Origin: Chlamydia trachomatis
GTDB lineage: Bacteria; Chlamydiota; Chlamydiia; Chlamydiales; JAAKFR01
DNA: 18,366 bases
Direction: 5' to 3'
NCBI GenBank assembly: GCA_945861315.1
Contig: CAMAUB010000006.1
Location: 1-18,366 of the forward strand
In this document: positions 1 to 7,179 of the stretch, one piece after another
How positions within the stretch are numbered: position 1 is the stretch's first letter
Layout: each line of letters starts with the position of its first letter
Made by a program: the position numbers and the translations under genes
Notes under the pieces: model-generated
What the model was told of the DNA's origin: nothing
Databases searched by the model: none
What the model saw: the letters and a program-made list of their open reading frames with translations, nothing else

Positions 1-1098
1 CACAGCACCTGTTTCAGCTGGTGTGGGAAGGCGATTCCAGCCTGAGAAAGGAATGTTATAGTAAAGAAGGTTCAGTTTGTAGCTTTGTGAGCCTATCCTA
101 AGTGTTTTTCCTTTAAGTGAGTTTATAGCTTTGCGCTGTTTTGAAATAAGATCAAGTTCATTCCAAGAGAAAAGTGAGGTAAAAATAATGCGCTTCTCTT
201 TGTCAATTGTCTGTGTGTTAGTTATACCCAAACAACTTGAAGAATCCCGATTTTTCAAGTTGTTTGGGTATAGTTCTATCTCTTGATTGGTCTTACCAAC
301 GATCATCAAGATTTGTTCGAGTACGTTGAAGTGGGTGGTGAGTTCTCCTGAATAAAAGCCAATCTTCCTCTTATCTGAAAGGGAGTAGACAAAACGTTGA
401 TTGATAGCTCCTTTCTCTCCTTGGCGAATATTTTCTTTTGTGCGAATACTCGATGTGGTTTGATCTTCAGTGCAATCATAGAGAACTCTTCCGCTCTCTT
501 GAATGCCATAAATTTTGTATTTCATATACTTGGTTATGAGGCTGATGGTGTCAACTCCATTGGAGTGAATGGCTTCTAGTGTGGATTCTATAGGTTCTCT
601 TTCAATGCGGGAGAGAAGGCTATAAAGGATGCTGTTTTGCTCTTCTTTAGAAATAATAGCTTTTTGAAGGTAGTACTCTTTGTCATTTTTTAATAAAGAG
701 ATTCCATTCTTGAGTGTTGTTAGGGTTGTTGCAATCTCCTCAGAAGATGGGGCCTCTGAAAGGCGTGGTAAGCTTGCATGCATCTCAAATGCAATCTCTT
801 TGATCAGCTGGAGGAACTGCTCTCTTCTTTTTTGATGATCTAGCAGATAGCTGCGGATTTTTTCTTGCCTAAAAAGAAAAGCTAGAACAGTCTTAAGTTT
901 AGCTTCTCTTGATAAGCGACTTTTAGAAGTGAAAATAGGGAAGTGTTTGTAGATAAATGCGACAATGTGAGTGGAAAGAGAAGTTTGAGCGGGTAGATCT
1001 TTATTTTCCAGCCGCTTTTTTTGATTAAAAGGCTGGTGGAGTGATACTTTCTCTTCATTTTCTTTTAATTGAATAGTTATTTCTGAAATATGTTTCAT
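1..1098 (-). CDS. Unrecognised protein, 5' part only (366 codons, runs off left edge)
   Basis: Reading the minus strand from the ATG at 1098 gives 366 uninterrupted codons to the window edge, so this is a real but partial gene. I do not recognise the family. The N-terminal third is polar and then basic, with many Lys/Arg/Glu residues (around residues 45-110), and looks mostly helical; no signal peptide or clear membrane helix is visible. The last visible part, around residues 350-366, has the motif LLYYNIPFSGWNRLPTP. Such a segment can precede a phosphatase loop in SopB-like or tyrosine-phosphatase-like effectors, but this is only a guess because the rest is outside the window. Residues about 276-292 are encoded by an in-frame palindrome. 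The gene is divergent from mdh with 78 bp between starts, and no Shine-Dalgarno sequence precedes the ATG. Confidence 0.7.
   Translation of the reverse strand, partial: MKHISEITIQLKENEEKVSLHQPFNQKKRLENKDLPAQTSLSTHIVAFIYKHFPIFTSKSRLSREAKLKTVLAFLFRQEKIRSYLLDHQKRREQFLQLIKEIAFEMHASLPRLSEAPSSEEIATTLTTLKNGISLLKNDKEYYLQKAIISKEEQNSILYSLLSRIEREPIESTLEAIHSNGVDTISLITKYMKYKIYGIQESGRVLYDCTEDQTTSSIRTKENIRQGEKGAINQRFVYSLSDKRKIGFYSGELTTHFNVLEQILMIVGKTNQEIELYPNNLKNRDSSSCLGITNTQTIDKEKRIIFTSLFSWNELDLISKQRKAINSLKGKTLRIGSQSYKLNLLYYNIPFSGWNRLPTPAETGAV
223..272. repeat. 50-bp near-perfect palindrome inside a coding frame
   Basis: Two 19-bp arms are perfect inverted copies (223-241 and 254-272, TATACCCAAACAACTTGAA and its complement). 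The 12 nt between them also pair for several positions, so nearly the whole 50 bp can fold. It lies inside the minus-strand gene at 1-1098 and leaves the frame open. It resembles a small mobile palindromic element more than a terminator, because there is no T-run and it is mid-gene. A diverged single arm occurs at 11444-11460. Confidence 0.85.
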
Positions 1099-1106
1099 AA
1101 TTACAT

Positions 1107-1134
1107 AATATATAAAAAATAACTAATAATACAA
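1107..1134 (-). promoter_or_regulatory. Possible promoter of the 1-1098 gene
   Basis: On the minus strand TTGTAT (1129-1134), a 16-nt spacer and TATATT (1107-1112) form a sigma70-like pair. The -10 lies only 8 nt from the ATG, which would give a leaderless or near-leaderless message. The region is very AT-rich, so chance matches are likely. Confidence 0.3.
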
Positions 1135-1141
1135 ATTTTAA

Positions 1142-1170
1142 TTGTTACGTTATTCTTTACTTGTTACACT
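1142..1170 (+). promoter_or_regulatory. Possible promoter of mdh-citrate synthase unit
   Basis: TTGTTA (1142-1147), a 17-nt spacer and TACACT (1165-1170) resemble a sigma70/sigma66 promoter. The predicted transcript would start at about 1177, which is the GTG start codon of mdh itself. The AAGGA at 1172-1176 abuts the start codon, too close to work as an ordinary ribosome-binding site. Confidence 0.35.
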
Positions 1171-1176
1171 CAAGGA

Positions 1177-2169
1177 GTGAAAAGTCCAATAAAAATTGTC
1201 GTTACAGGTGCTTCAGGTCAACTTGCTTATCAGGCGATCTTTCGTTTAGCCAGTGGTTATGCGTTTGGTGAGGATCAGCCTATTATTCTCAATATGTGTG
1301 ATCTTCCTGGTACTGAAAAGATTATGGAAGGCATTGCGATGGAGCTGGATGACTGTTGCTCTTATTTACTTCAGCAAGTGCATTTTAGCTCGGATCTAAA
1401 TAGGATGTTTGATGGGATTGATTTTGCGCTTCTTATCGGTTCTTCGCCGCGGGGCCCAGGAATGGAGCGAGGAGATCTTCTAGTTGCTAATGGCAAGATC
1501 TTTGTTGACCAAGGAAAGGCGCTTAATAAGCGAGCTAAGCGTACTGCACACGTGCTAGTTGTTGGAAATCCATGTAATACAAATGCATTAGTTGCAATGT
1601 CTTATGCCCCAGATTTGAAGCGAGAAAATTTCCATGCCATGCTCAGGCTTGACCAAAATAGAGCCACCGCACAGATTGCCAAAAGAGCGGGGGTCTCTCC
1701 TAGAGAGGTGAGTCGCATGACCATTTGGGGAAACCATTCGGCGACACAAGTTCCTGATTTTACGCATGTATTAATTAATAGGAAGCCAATTGCAGAGAAC
1801 ATTACAGATATAGAGTGGCTTCGAGGTCCTTTTTTTGAGCTGATTCAAAAAAGGGGAGCGGTCATTATTGATAAGCTTGGTCGTTCATCAGCTGCATCAG
1901 CAGGACGTGCAGCTATTGACGCAATTAGCTCTCTTTGGTTTCCAACTCCACAAGGGGAGTGGTTTTCTTCCGCAGTTTGCTCCGATCAAAACTCTTATGG
2001 AATTGAAAAGGATCTGATTTTTGGTTTTCCTTGCAGAAGTAAAGGGGAGGGGCGGTATGAAATTGTCCCAGATCTGCAATGGGATTTCTTTATTAAAGAG
2101 AAGATATTAGTAACTCAAAATGAACTAATTACAGAAAGAGAGTGCTGTAAGAAACAAAAATTGATTTAA
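1177..2169 (+). CDS. mdh: Malate dehydrogenase, NAD-dependent
   Basis: Oxidises malate to oxaloacetate with NAD in the TCA cycle, in the cytoplasm. The 330-residue protein has the Rossmann dinucleotide motif VTGASGQLAY at residues 9-18, with Asp42 at the end of the second strand where NAD ribose is bound. The mobile loop SPRGPGMERGD has substrate arginines Arg92 and Arg98. GNPCNTNA starts at residue 130, LDQNR places Asp159 and Arg162, and the proton-accepting His187 lies in WGNHSATQVPD. This is the MDH type also found in Chlamydia and chloroplasts. The GTG start at 1177 is chosen because the N-terminus then matches the family (about ten residues before VTG) and no other in-frame start is near. 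Citrate synthase follows after 2 nt, so the pair is presumably co-transcribed. Confidence 0.95.
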   Translation: MKSPIKIVVTGASGQLAYQAIFRLASGYAFGEDQPIILNMCDLPGTEKIMEGIAMELDDCCSYLLQQVHFSSDLNRMFDGIDFALLIGSSPRGPGMERGDLLVANGKIFVDQGKALNKRAKRTAHVLVVGNPCNTNALVAMSYAPDLKRENFHAMLRLDQNRATAQIAKRAGVSPREVSRMTIWGNHSATQVPDFTHVLINRKPIAENITDIEWLRGPFFELIQKRGAVIIDKLGRSSAASAGRAAIDAISSLWFPTPQGEWFSSAVCSDQNSYGIEKDLIFGFPCRSKGEGRYEIVPDLQWDFFIKEKILVTQNELITERECCKKQKLI

Positions 2170-2171
2170 GT

Positions 2172-3317
2172 ATGGAAGAACCGCTATTTCAAATAACTAA
2201 GGAGCACCTGGAGACAGGGCTGCGAGGCATACCTGTTGGTTACTGCACAACATCATCTGTTGATCCAGAAAAGGGCCTTTTTTATTGTGGTATCCCAGTC
2301 TCTTCTATTACTCACTGGTCTTCTGAAAAGGCGATTTATCTTCTTTATCATGGTAAAGAGCCTTCTGTAAGTGAGTTAAGCTCTTTTTCTGAGCATTTAC
2401 AAAAACGAGCTGAACTGAGTAGCGATGTTCTTAAACATATCGCTAAACTTCCAAAGCTAGGTCACCCCATGGCATTGTTTTCTGCTGCTATCTTGATTCT
2501 TGGAATGTACGAGCTAAAAAACGATTGGCAAGAAGATTGTCTCAACATCATCGCTAAAATTCCAGCACTTGGTGCGGCGGTTATCAATCATCATGCTGGT
2601 TTTGGAAAAAATCCGAAGTCAAAGCCAGAATTAGGCTATATGAAAAACTTCACTCAGATGTTGAAGGTCACTCAGTCTGAAGTGCTTTTAAAAGTGATGA
2701 AGCTCTTCAATATTTTGCACTTGGACCATGGAGGGGGTAACTTATCAACTTTTGTGGGTAAAGCTGTTGCCTCTGGTCTTGAGGATATGTATGGTTCAAT
2801 TGCTGCTGCTATGAATGCGCTAGCTGGTCCAAGACATGGACGCGCCAACCAGGAGTGTCTCAAATTTGTTGAGGAGATGTCTAGAATACTTGGCCCTAAT
2901 GCTACTGAAGAAGAGGTAGAAAAAACCATTCGCACCAAGCTGCTTAATAAGGAGTTGATTTACGGTTTTGGACACGCTGTATTGCGTGTTGAAGATCCAA
3001 GAGCTACTCTTTTTTATGAGCTAGCTGAAAAAGAGTTTCCAACTCACCCTCTTATTAAAATGGCTCTTCAATTGCGTACAGCAGGTTCTGTTGTATTGAA
3101 GGAGAATCCAAAAGTTTCAGATCCCTATACCAATGTGGATGCGATTTCAGGCTCTGTTCTTACAGCAGCAGGTTTTCCATATCCTGAATATTATACAGTT
3201 TTGTTTGGAATCTCTCGTGTTGTTGGTATAGCGATTCAAATTGTTTATGAGAGGTGCTATGCTAGAGATGGAAAAGGGACGCCGATTGTTCGTCCCAAGT
3301 ATTTCTACAAAGCTTGA
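2172..3317 (+). CDS. gltA: Citrate synthase, resembling the mitochondrial/eukaryotic type
   Basis: Condenses oxaloacetate with acetyl-CoA to citrate, so it uses the product of the gene before it. The three catalytic residues are present: His222 in LAGPRHGRANQE, His268 in GFGHAVLR and Asp323 in NVDAISG. Oxaloacetate-binding HLDHGGGN lies at 183-190. The wording around these sites (HxDHxGGN, AAAMNALAGP, GHAVLRxxDPR, NVDAxSG, YYTVLFGISR near the C-terminus) is that of animal mitochondrial citrate synthase rather than the hexameric GltA of enterobacteria. Length (381) is shorter than mitochondrial precursors, as expected without a targeting peptide. The ATG lies 2 nt after the mdh stop and has only a weak ribosome-binding site, so translation is probably coupled. 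Chlamydiaceae lack this enzyme; environmental chlamydiae have it. Confidence 0.93.
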   Translation: MEEPLFQITKEHLETGLRGIPVGYCTTSSVDPEKGLFYCGIPVSSITHWSSEKAIYLLYHGKEPSVSELSSFSEHLQKRAELSSDVLKHIAKLPKLGHPMALFSAAILILGMYELKNDWQEDCLNIIAKIPALGAAVINHHAGFGKNPKSKPELGYMKNFTQMLKVTQSEVLLKVMKLFNILHLDHGGGNLSTFVGKAVASGLEDMYGSIAAAMNALAGPRHGRANQECLKFVEEMSRILGPNATEEEVEKTIRTKLLNKELIYGFGHAVLRVEDPRATLFYELAEKEFPTHPLIKMALQLRTAGSVVLKENPKVSDPYTNVDAISGSVLTAAGFPYPEYYTVLFGISRVVGIAIQIVYERCYARDGKGTPIVRPKYFYKA

Positions 3318-3349
3318 ATTAAATCTTGATTTATCTGATGCTTTGAGTC

Positions 3350-4174
3350 ATGACTTTGTATGATATTTCCAAAATGTTTAATCGAGCTTTGTCTCATTCA
3401 TTTGAAAAAAAGAAGTTCATTTTTTTATTTTTAATGCTCTGTATTGCCGGAGTTTTTGTCTTATTTTTTAGAAGTTTGGCTCTATTTGCTGATGGGTGGT
3501 GGAAGACGAGTTTGGACTTTTTCCCCCTGTTCATAGCTCTTGGATTTGTTCTAGCTGCAGAAGTGATTTTAGTACGCCTATACGTTCGGCAACAAGAGGG
3601 GGAAAAACCAGAGATTATCAGCATATTAATGGAGTCGTGGGAATTGATGTTACGCATCTCTTATTTGGCTATGCCCTTTTTACTGCTCTATCTTTTATTC
3701 TGGATATTATCGGGACTCTTTTTGCTCTTAAAAGCCATTCCTATTTTTGGAACAGTGTTAGCTGTTATCTTCTCTTTTGCCCCCTTTATATTCAACCTTG
3801 GATCAATTCTGCTAGTTGTGGCGGCACTTTTTTTGTGCTTCTATGTCTGTCCACATCTAGCTCTTGATAAACAGATTTCAAGGCGCACCCTTTTTCAAAA
3901 ATTGAAGGCAGAGCCTTTTTTTATTCTGTTCTTTTTCTTAATCGACTTGGTTCCTGTCTGGATTGTCTTTAAGATACTCACGTTTGCCGCAACATTGACT
4001 TTCGTGATTGAATCTTTAGAGGTGGGCTCTTTGGAAAAGGTGTTGCAGTCATTTTTCATCATGATCCCTTTTCTAGCGATCTTGACACCTATGATCAACT
4101 TTTTTTTCAATTTTGCGCTTGAGTCTGCACTGTGGCTGGCAGCTGGCAGAGAAAGTCAGGATGAATATATCTAA
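3350..4174 (+). CDS. Multispanning membrane protein of unknown function
   Basis: A 274-residue, strongly hydrophobic protein. Membrane segments are visible at about 23-45, 55-77, 103-127, 130-165 (long enough for two helices), 188-215 and 238-260, giving six or seven spans. Short charged loops (for example RQQEGEKPE near 83-91) separate them. The N-terminus is short and basic, with no cleavable signal evident. No catalytic or transport motif is recognised. It lies 32 nt after citrate synthase on the same strand and may belong to that transcript. No good ribosome-binding site precedes the ATG at 3350. Its last 22 codons overlap the end of the convergent oxidoreductase gene, so the 3' ends are antisense to each other. 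Confidence 0.75.
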   Translation: MTLYDISKMFNRALSHSFEKKKFIFLFLMLCIAGVFVLFFRSLALFADGWWKTSLDFFPLFIALGFVLAAEVILVRLYVRQQEGEKPEIISILMESWELMLRISYLAMPFLLLYLLFWILSGLFLLLKAIPIFGTVLAVIFSFAPFIFNLGSILLVVAALFLCFYVCPHLALDKQISRRTLFQKLKAEPFFILFFFLIDLVPVWIVFKILTFAATLTFVIESLEVGSLEKVLQSFFIMIPFLAILTPMINFFFNFALESALWLAAGRESQDEYI

Positions 4175-5177
4175 TATCATTCATGATCATCGCCTGTGCA
4201 GCCATTTTTCCAGCCCAGCCGTGGTAGAAAAATCCCTTTGAACCAAGACCTGTGATATACCAAACCTTCTCGTTGAGCTGTCCAATAATGGGTAGGCGGC
4301 TCTTGGAGCTAGCGCGCATGCGCGCTCGGCAGGCAATCATTTTAGCATTCTCAAGTGCGGGGTAGAAAGGGTGAATTTTCGCCAAGATTTGCCGGCGCGC
4401 TTCTTCTGGATGCGCACGGCTGTCTGTAAAGTCATGTTCATAGGTAGAACCAACAAAACAACTCTCGTAATCTTGAGACATAATGATTTGACCTTCGCCA
4501 GAAAGATTCATTTTTAGAGGAGCGACCCCTTTTGGCCACTCAAGTTGGATGATTTGTCCCTTAACGCGTGTCATTGGAAGAGTTTTGAGCACCTCAAAAT
4601 CAAGGGCATTGGCACCTAAAGCAATTAAAACGCGGTCATAGGGAGCTAGCTGATCTTTTTTCAAGACAGTTAATCTTGTAAATTTGGCTGCATGACGCAC
4701 GCAAGCTAACCAAAGCCCTTCGATATATTTTTCAATATTAACGGTGATGCCTCCCTTAACATAGAGTGCTCCACCGTGACCTGGGAGAGTCATTTCAGGA
4801 ATAAGCTCAAGAGCACTTTTCTTATCGAGCCACTCAAGATCATCATATTCATTAGCACGCTCTTTGAAGGCGGCAATTATCTCATCTGTTATCGCCGGGC
4901 GAAGTATACCGTTAGATGAAACAAGAGGTCCATTCATTTCTTTTGTGGATGCAGATATTAAACGATGAAGTTCTCGAAGTGCGCGCGTTGTACCAAAATT
5001 GCGCTTTGCGATCTTTCCCATATAAGGATTGACCATACCAAGTGCAATGCGCGAGGCGCCAACACCTAGTGGGTTAGGATCAAAAAAATCAATCCGAGCC
5101 TTCCCAGTTGTATAGTGAGTTAGGAACCACCCTGCAGCGAGACCTCCAAATCCAGCACCTAATATTGCAACTTTCAT
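4107..5177 (-). CDS. FAD-dependent oxidoreductase, DAO family
   Basis: A 356-residue flavoprotein of the D-amino acid oxidase/glycine oxidase fold. The FAD-binding GAGFGG lies at residues 7-12, followed by an acidic residue at the end of the second strand (FFDPN). GASRIALGMVNP matches the family's second flavin contact. The C-terminal motif ITGLGSKGFFYHGW resembles the GLGSRG stretch of the flavin domain of MnmC, the tRNA wobble-uridine enzyme. Chlamydia carries a related protein usually labelled 'D-amino acid dehydrogenase', next to mdh as I recall. The substrate cannot be decided here; amino acid or cmnm5-uridine oxidation are both possible. The ATG at 5177 is placed just before the first beta strand and has no Shine-Dalgarno sequence. 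The 3' end overlaps the convergent membrane protein gene by 68 nt. Confidence 0.85.
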   Translation of the reverse strand: MKVAILGAGFGGLAAGWFLTHYTTGKARIDFFDPNPLGVGASRIALGMVNPYMGKIAKRNFGTTRALRELHRLISASTKEMNGPLVSSNGILRPAITDEIIAAFKERANEYDDLEWLDKKSALELIPEMTLPGHGGALYVKGGITVNIEKYIEGLWLACVRHAAKFTRLTVLKKDQLAPYDRVLIALGANALDFEVLKTLPMTRVKGQIIQLEWPKGVAPLKMNLSGEGQIIMSQDYESCFVGSTYEHDFTDSRAHPEEARRQILAKIHPFYPALENAKMIACRARMRASSKSRLPIIGQLNEKVWYITGLGSKGFFYHGWAGKMAAQAMIMNDIRYIHPDFLCQLPATVQTQAQN

Positions 5178-5179
5178 AT

Positions 5180-5208
5180 TTGGTATAATAATTTATTTTA
5201 GTTATAGT
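5180..5208 (+). promoter_or_regulatory. Possible promoter of the kinase pair
   Basis: TTGGTA (5180-5185), a 17-nt spacer and TATAGT (5203-5208) form a sigma70-like element overlapping the divergent oxidoreductase promoter on the other strand. A further TATAAT occurs at 5216-5221 without a clear -35. Either would leave a leader of roughly 50-65 nt before the ATG at 5279. Confidence 0.35.
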
Positions 5209-5212
5209 CCAA
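5185..5212 (-). promoter_or_regulatory. Possible promoter of the FAD oxidoreductase
   Basis: On the minus strand TTGGAC (5207-5212), a 16-nt spacer and TATTAT (5185-5190) precede the ATG at 5177 by only 7 nt. Transcription would begin at or beside the start codon, consistent with the absence of a ribosome-binding site. The stretch is AT-rich, so this remains tentative. Confidence 0.35.
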
Positions 5213-5278
5213 AATTATAATGAATCAGGCCACTATCCAGTTTCACTTGAAGCATACACGCTACCCAATGATATAACA

Positions 5279-7102
5279 ATGAAGATTTTTCCAAAGCTTT
5301 TGACCTTCTTTCTGACTTTTTCTTTAATACCAATTATTATATTCTCGATAGTGATTTATTATGTTGTCTACAATGATGTATTACAAGAGCAGAAGAGCTT
5401 TTTGATTTTGATAGCTAAAGATAAAATTAAAAAAGCCTCCACTTTTTTTGATGAGTTAGAAAAAACTGCCTTAACAGTTGCTCATTCAAATAACGTCCTA
5501 GCAGGATTTGAGAAAGAGCCAGAAGCGCAACGCGCTTATTTGAATTATGTAGCTTTGCAATATGGCCTAAGCGATCTCTATTTAATAAAAAAAGATGGGG
5601 AGATACTTTTTTCGCTGGAAAATAGTATTGAAGCCAGATCAAATCTCAACTCTGGTATCTACCAGTTTTCAGAATTAACTAAGTCATTTCACGAAGTAGA
5701 GGCTCAGCTAAAGCCAGTTTTTTCCCAGTTTTCTTATTTTGATCCAATCAAAAAGCCAGCAGCATTTATTGCTGTTCCAGTCATTGTTGATGGGCATTTA
5801 ATAGGTGTTTTTGCGATTCAAATCCCTGCAGAACAAATCTACCACCTTTTTGAAGATTATACAGGATTAAGACAGTCGGGTGAAATTTTAGTTGGAAAAG
5901 TGGATAAGGGAAAGGCCCTCTTTATTAATCATATTCGACATCTGTCAAGGAGTGAATTTAATTTCAAAGTAGAATTTGGTTCGCCAATTGCAATTCCAAT
6001 GCAAAAGGCTGTTGTGGGCTTCTCTGGCAGTGGAATTGTTGTTGATTATCGTGGAGAGAAAGTCTTAGCTGTGTGGGACTATTTTTCCTACCTACAGCTT
6101 GGTATTGTCATTAAAATAGACCTTAAAGAAGCTCTAGCTACAGTGAGGGTGCTATTTAAATTAATCACAATTTTTATGCTTTTAATCATCATCATTGTTG
6201 TATTGGTTGTTATTTATCTAGCCCGTTCTATCTCAAAGCCTATTGAAAAACTACGTAATGGAATTAAAATTATAGGAGACGGGGATTTAGAGCATCGAGT
6301 CGGTACTAATACAAAAGATGAGATTGGCTACCTCTCAAGGGCGTTTGATCAAACTATTGAGAGTTTAAGAACATCAGTTATTTCTGTTGAGCGTTTGAAT
6401 CTTGAGGTTGAAAGAAGGGAAAAAGCTGAGGCATTAAAAGCTCATTTTTTTGCCATTGCTTCTCATGAATTGCGTGGGCCAATTGGTCCAATTAATGGAT
6501 GTATTGAAATTGTTTTGCAGGAAAAAGTGGGTGCGTTAAATAAGGATCAGATAAAACTACTAACTGCAGCTCAACATAGTAGCCACCATCTTCTCGTTAT
6601 TATCAATGATATCTTAGACTATGGAAAACTTGAAGTGGGTAAGATGAAGTATGAGATTAAGCCAAATAATGTTAATGATCTTTTAAAAGAGGCATGCAAA
6701 CTTGTACATATTATGCTTGAAGAGAAAGGGCTGCAGCTTGAACTTGACTTTGCCAAGCAACCTATTATGGTTGCATGTGATTATGGTCGTATTATTCAGG
6801 TCATGACGAATTTATTGAATAATGCTATTAAATTTACAGACCACGGTCAAATTAGAGTGAAATGCACTGAAATAGAGGGTTTTGCGCGCATTGAGGTTTG
6901 CGATACTGGACTTGGCATTGCAGCATCTGATATTCATAAGCTATTTATCAGTTTTTCTCAACTAAAGCAGAAGTACTTAGGTGGAACTGGCCTCGGTCTT
7001 GCTATCTGTAAGTTGATTATCTCAGATCATGGAGGAAAGATTTGGGTTGAATCTGAATTAGGCAAGGGATCCTCTTTTATTTTTACCCTTCCAAAGATTT
7101 AA
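5279..7102 (+). CDS. Membrane sensor histidine kinase (first of tandem pair)
   Basis: A 607-residue two-component sensor that should autophosphorylate on His396. A first membrane helix spans about 8-31. The 260-residue extracytoplasmic region that follows looks like a double Cache ligand-binding domain. The second helix spans about 294-314. A HAMP linker (about 312-365, starting RSISKPIEKL) leads to the dimerisation/phosphoacceptor helix with SHELRGPIGPI around His396. The ATPase domain has the N box NLLNNAIKF from Asn511, the G1 box DTGLGIA from Asp542 and the G2 box GGTGLGLAI from 568. The phosphoacceptor box reads ELRGPI where ELRTPL is usual. No receiver domain is fused and no response regulator lies nearby, so the partner is unknown. 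The ATG at 5279 gives an N-terminus matching the downstream paralogue. Confidence 0.93.
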   Translation: MKIFPKLLTFFLTFSLIPIIIFSIVIYYVVYNDVLQEQKSFLILIAKDKIKKASTFFDELEKTALTVAHSNNVLAGFEKEPEAQRAYLNYVALQYGLSDLYLIKKDGEILFSLENSIEARSNLNSGIYQFSELTKSFHEVEAQLKPVFSQFSYFDPIKKPAAFIAVPVIVDGHLIGVFAIQIPAEQIYHLFEDYTGLRQSGEILVGKVDKGKALFINHIRHLSRSEFNFKVEFGSPIAIPMQKAVVGFSGSGIVVDYRGEKVLAVWDYFSYLQLGIVIKIDLKEALATVRVLFKLITIFMLLIIIIVVLVVIYLARSISKPIEKLRNGIKIIGDGDLEHRVGTNTKDEIGYLSRAFDQTIESLRTSVISVERLNLEVERREKAEALKAHFFAIASHELRGPIGPINGCIEIVLQEKVGALNKDQIKLLTAAQHSSHHLLVIINDILDYGKLEVGKMKYEIKPNNVNDLLKEACKLVHIMLEEKGLQLELDFAKQPIMVACDYGRIIQVMTNLLNNAIKFTDHGQIRVKCTEIEGFARIEVCDTGLGIAASDIHKLFISFSQLKQKYLGGTGLGLAICKLIISDHGGKIWVESELGKGSSFIFTLPKI

Positions 7103-7179
7103 TACACATACACATATGGAGATATGTATTCTGTGAAGCTTCTTTTATTTCTCAACTCTATTTGGAAGAAGAATCAATT

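Noticed and set aside
306..579. Short open frames on both strands (306-509 minus, 397-579 plus)
   Set aside because: The plus frame is a shadow of the long minus gene running from 1098 off the left edge. The minus frame is in another phase of the same region and has no ribosome-binding site or recognisable content.
3496..3867. 123-codon frame inside the membrane protein gene
   Set aside because: It overlaps the hydrophobic gene in another phase and its product looks like frame-shadow sequence; the longer frame has clear membrane helices.
7112..7127. Hairpin between the two kinases as a terminator
   Set aside because: Only six base pairs, AT-rich and without a T-run; it does not support termination.
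7162..7164. TTG start for the second kinase
   Set aside because: The ATG at 7180 matches the first kinase's N-terminus, gives almost the same length and has a suitably placed GGAAGA.
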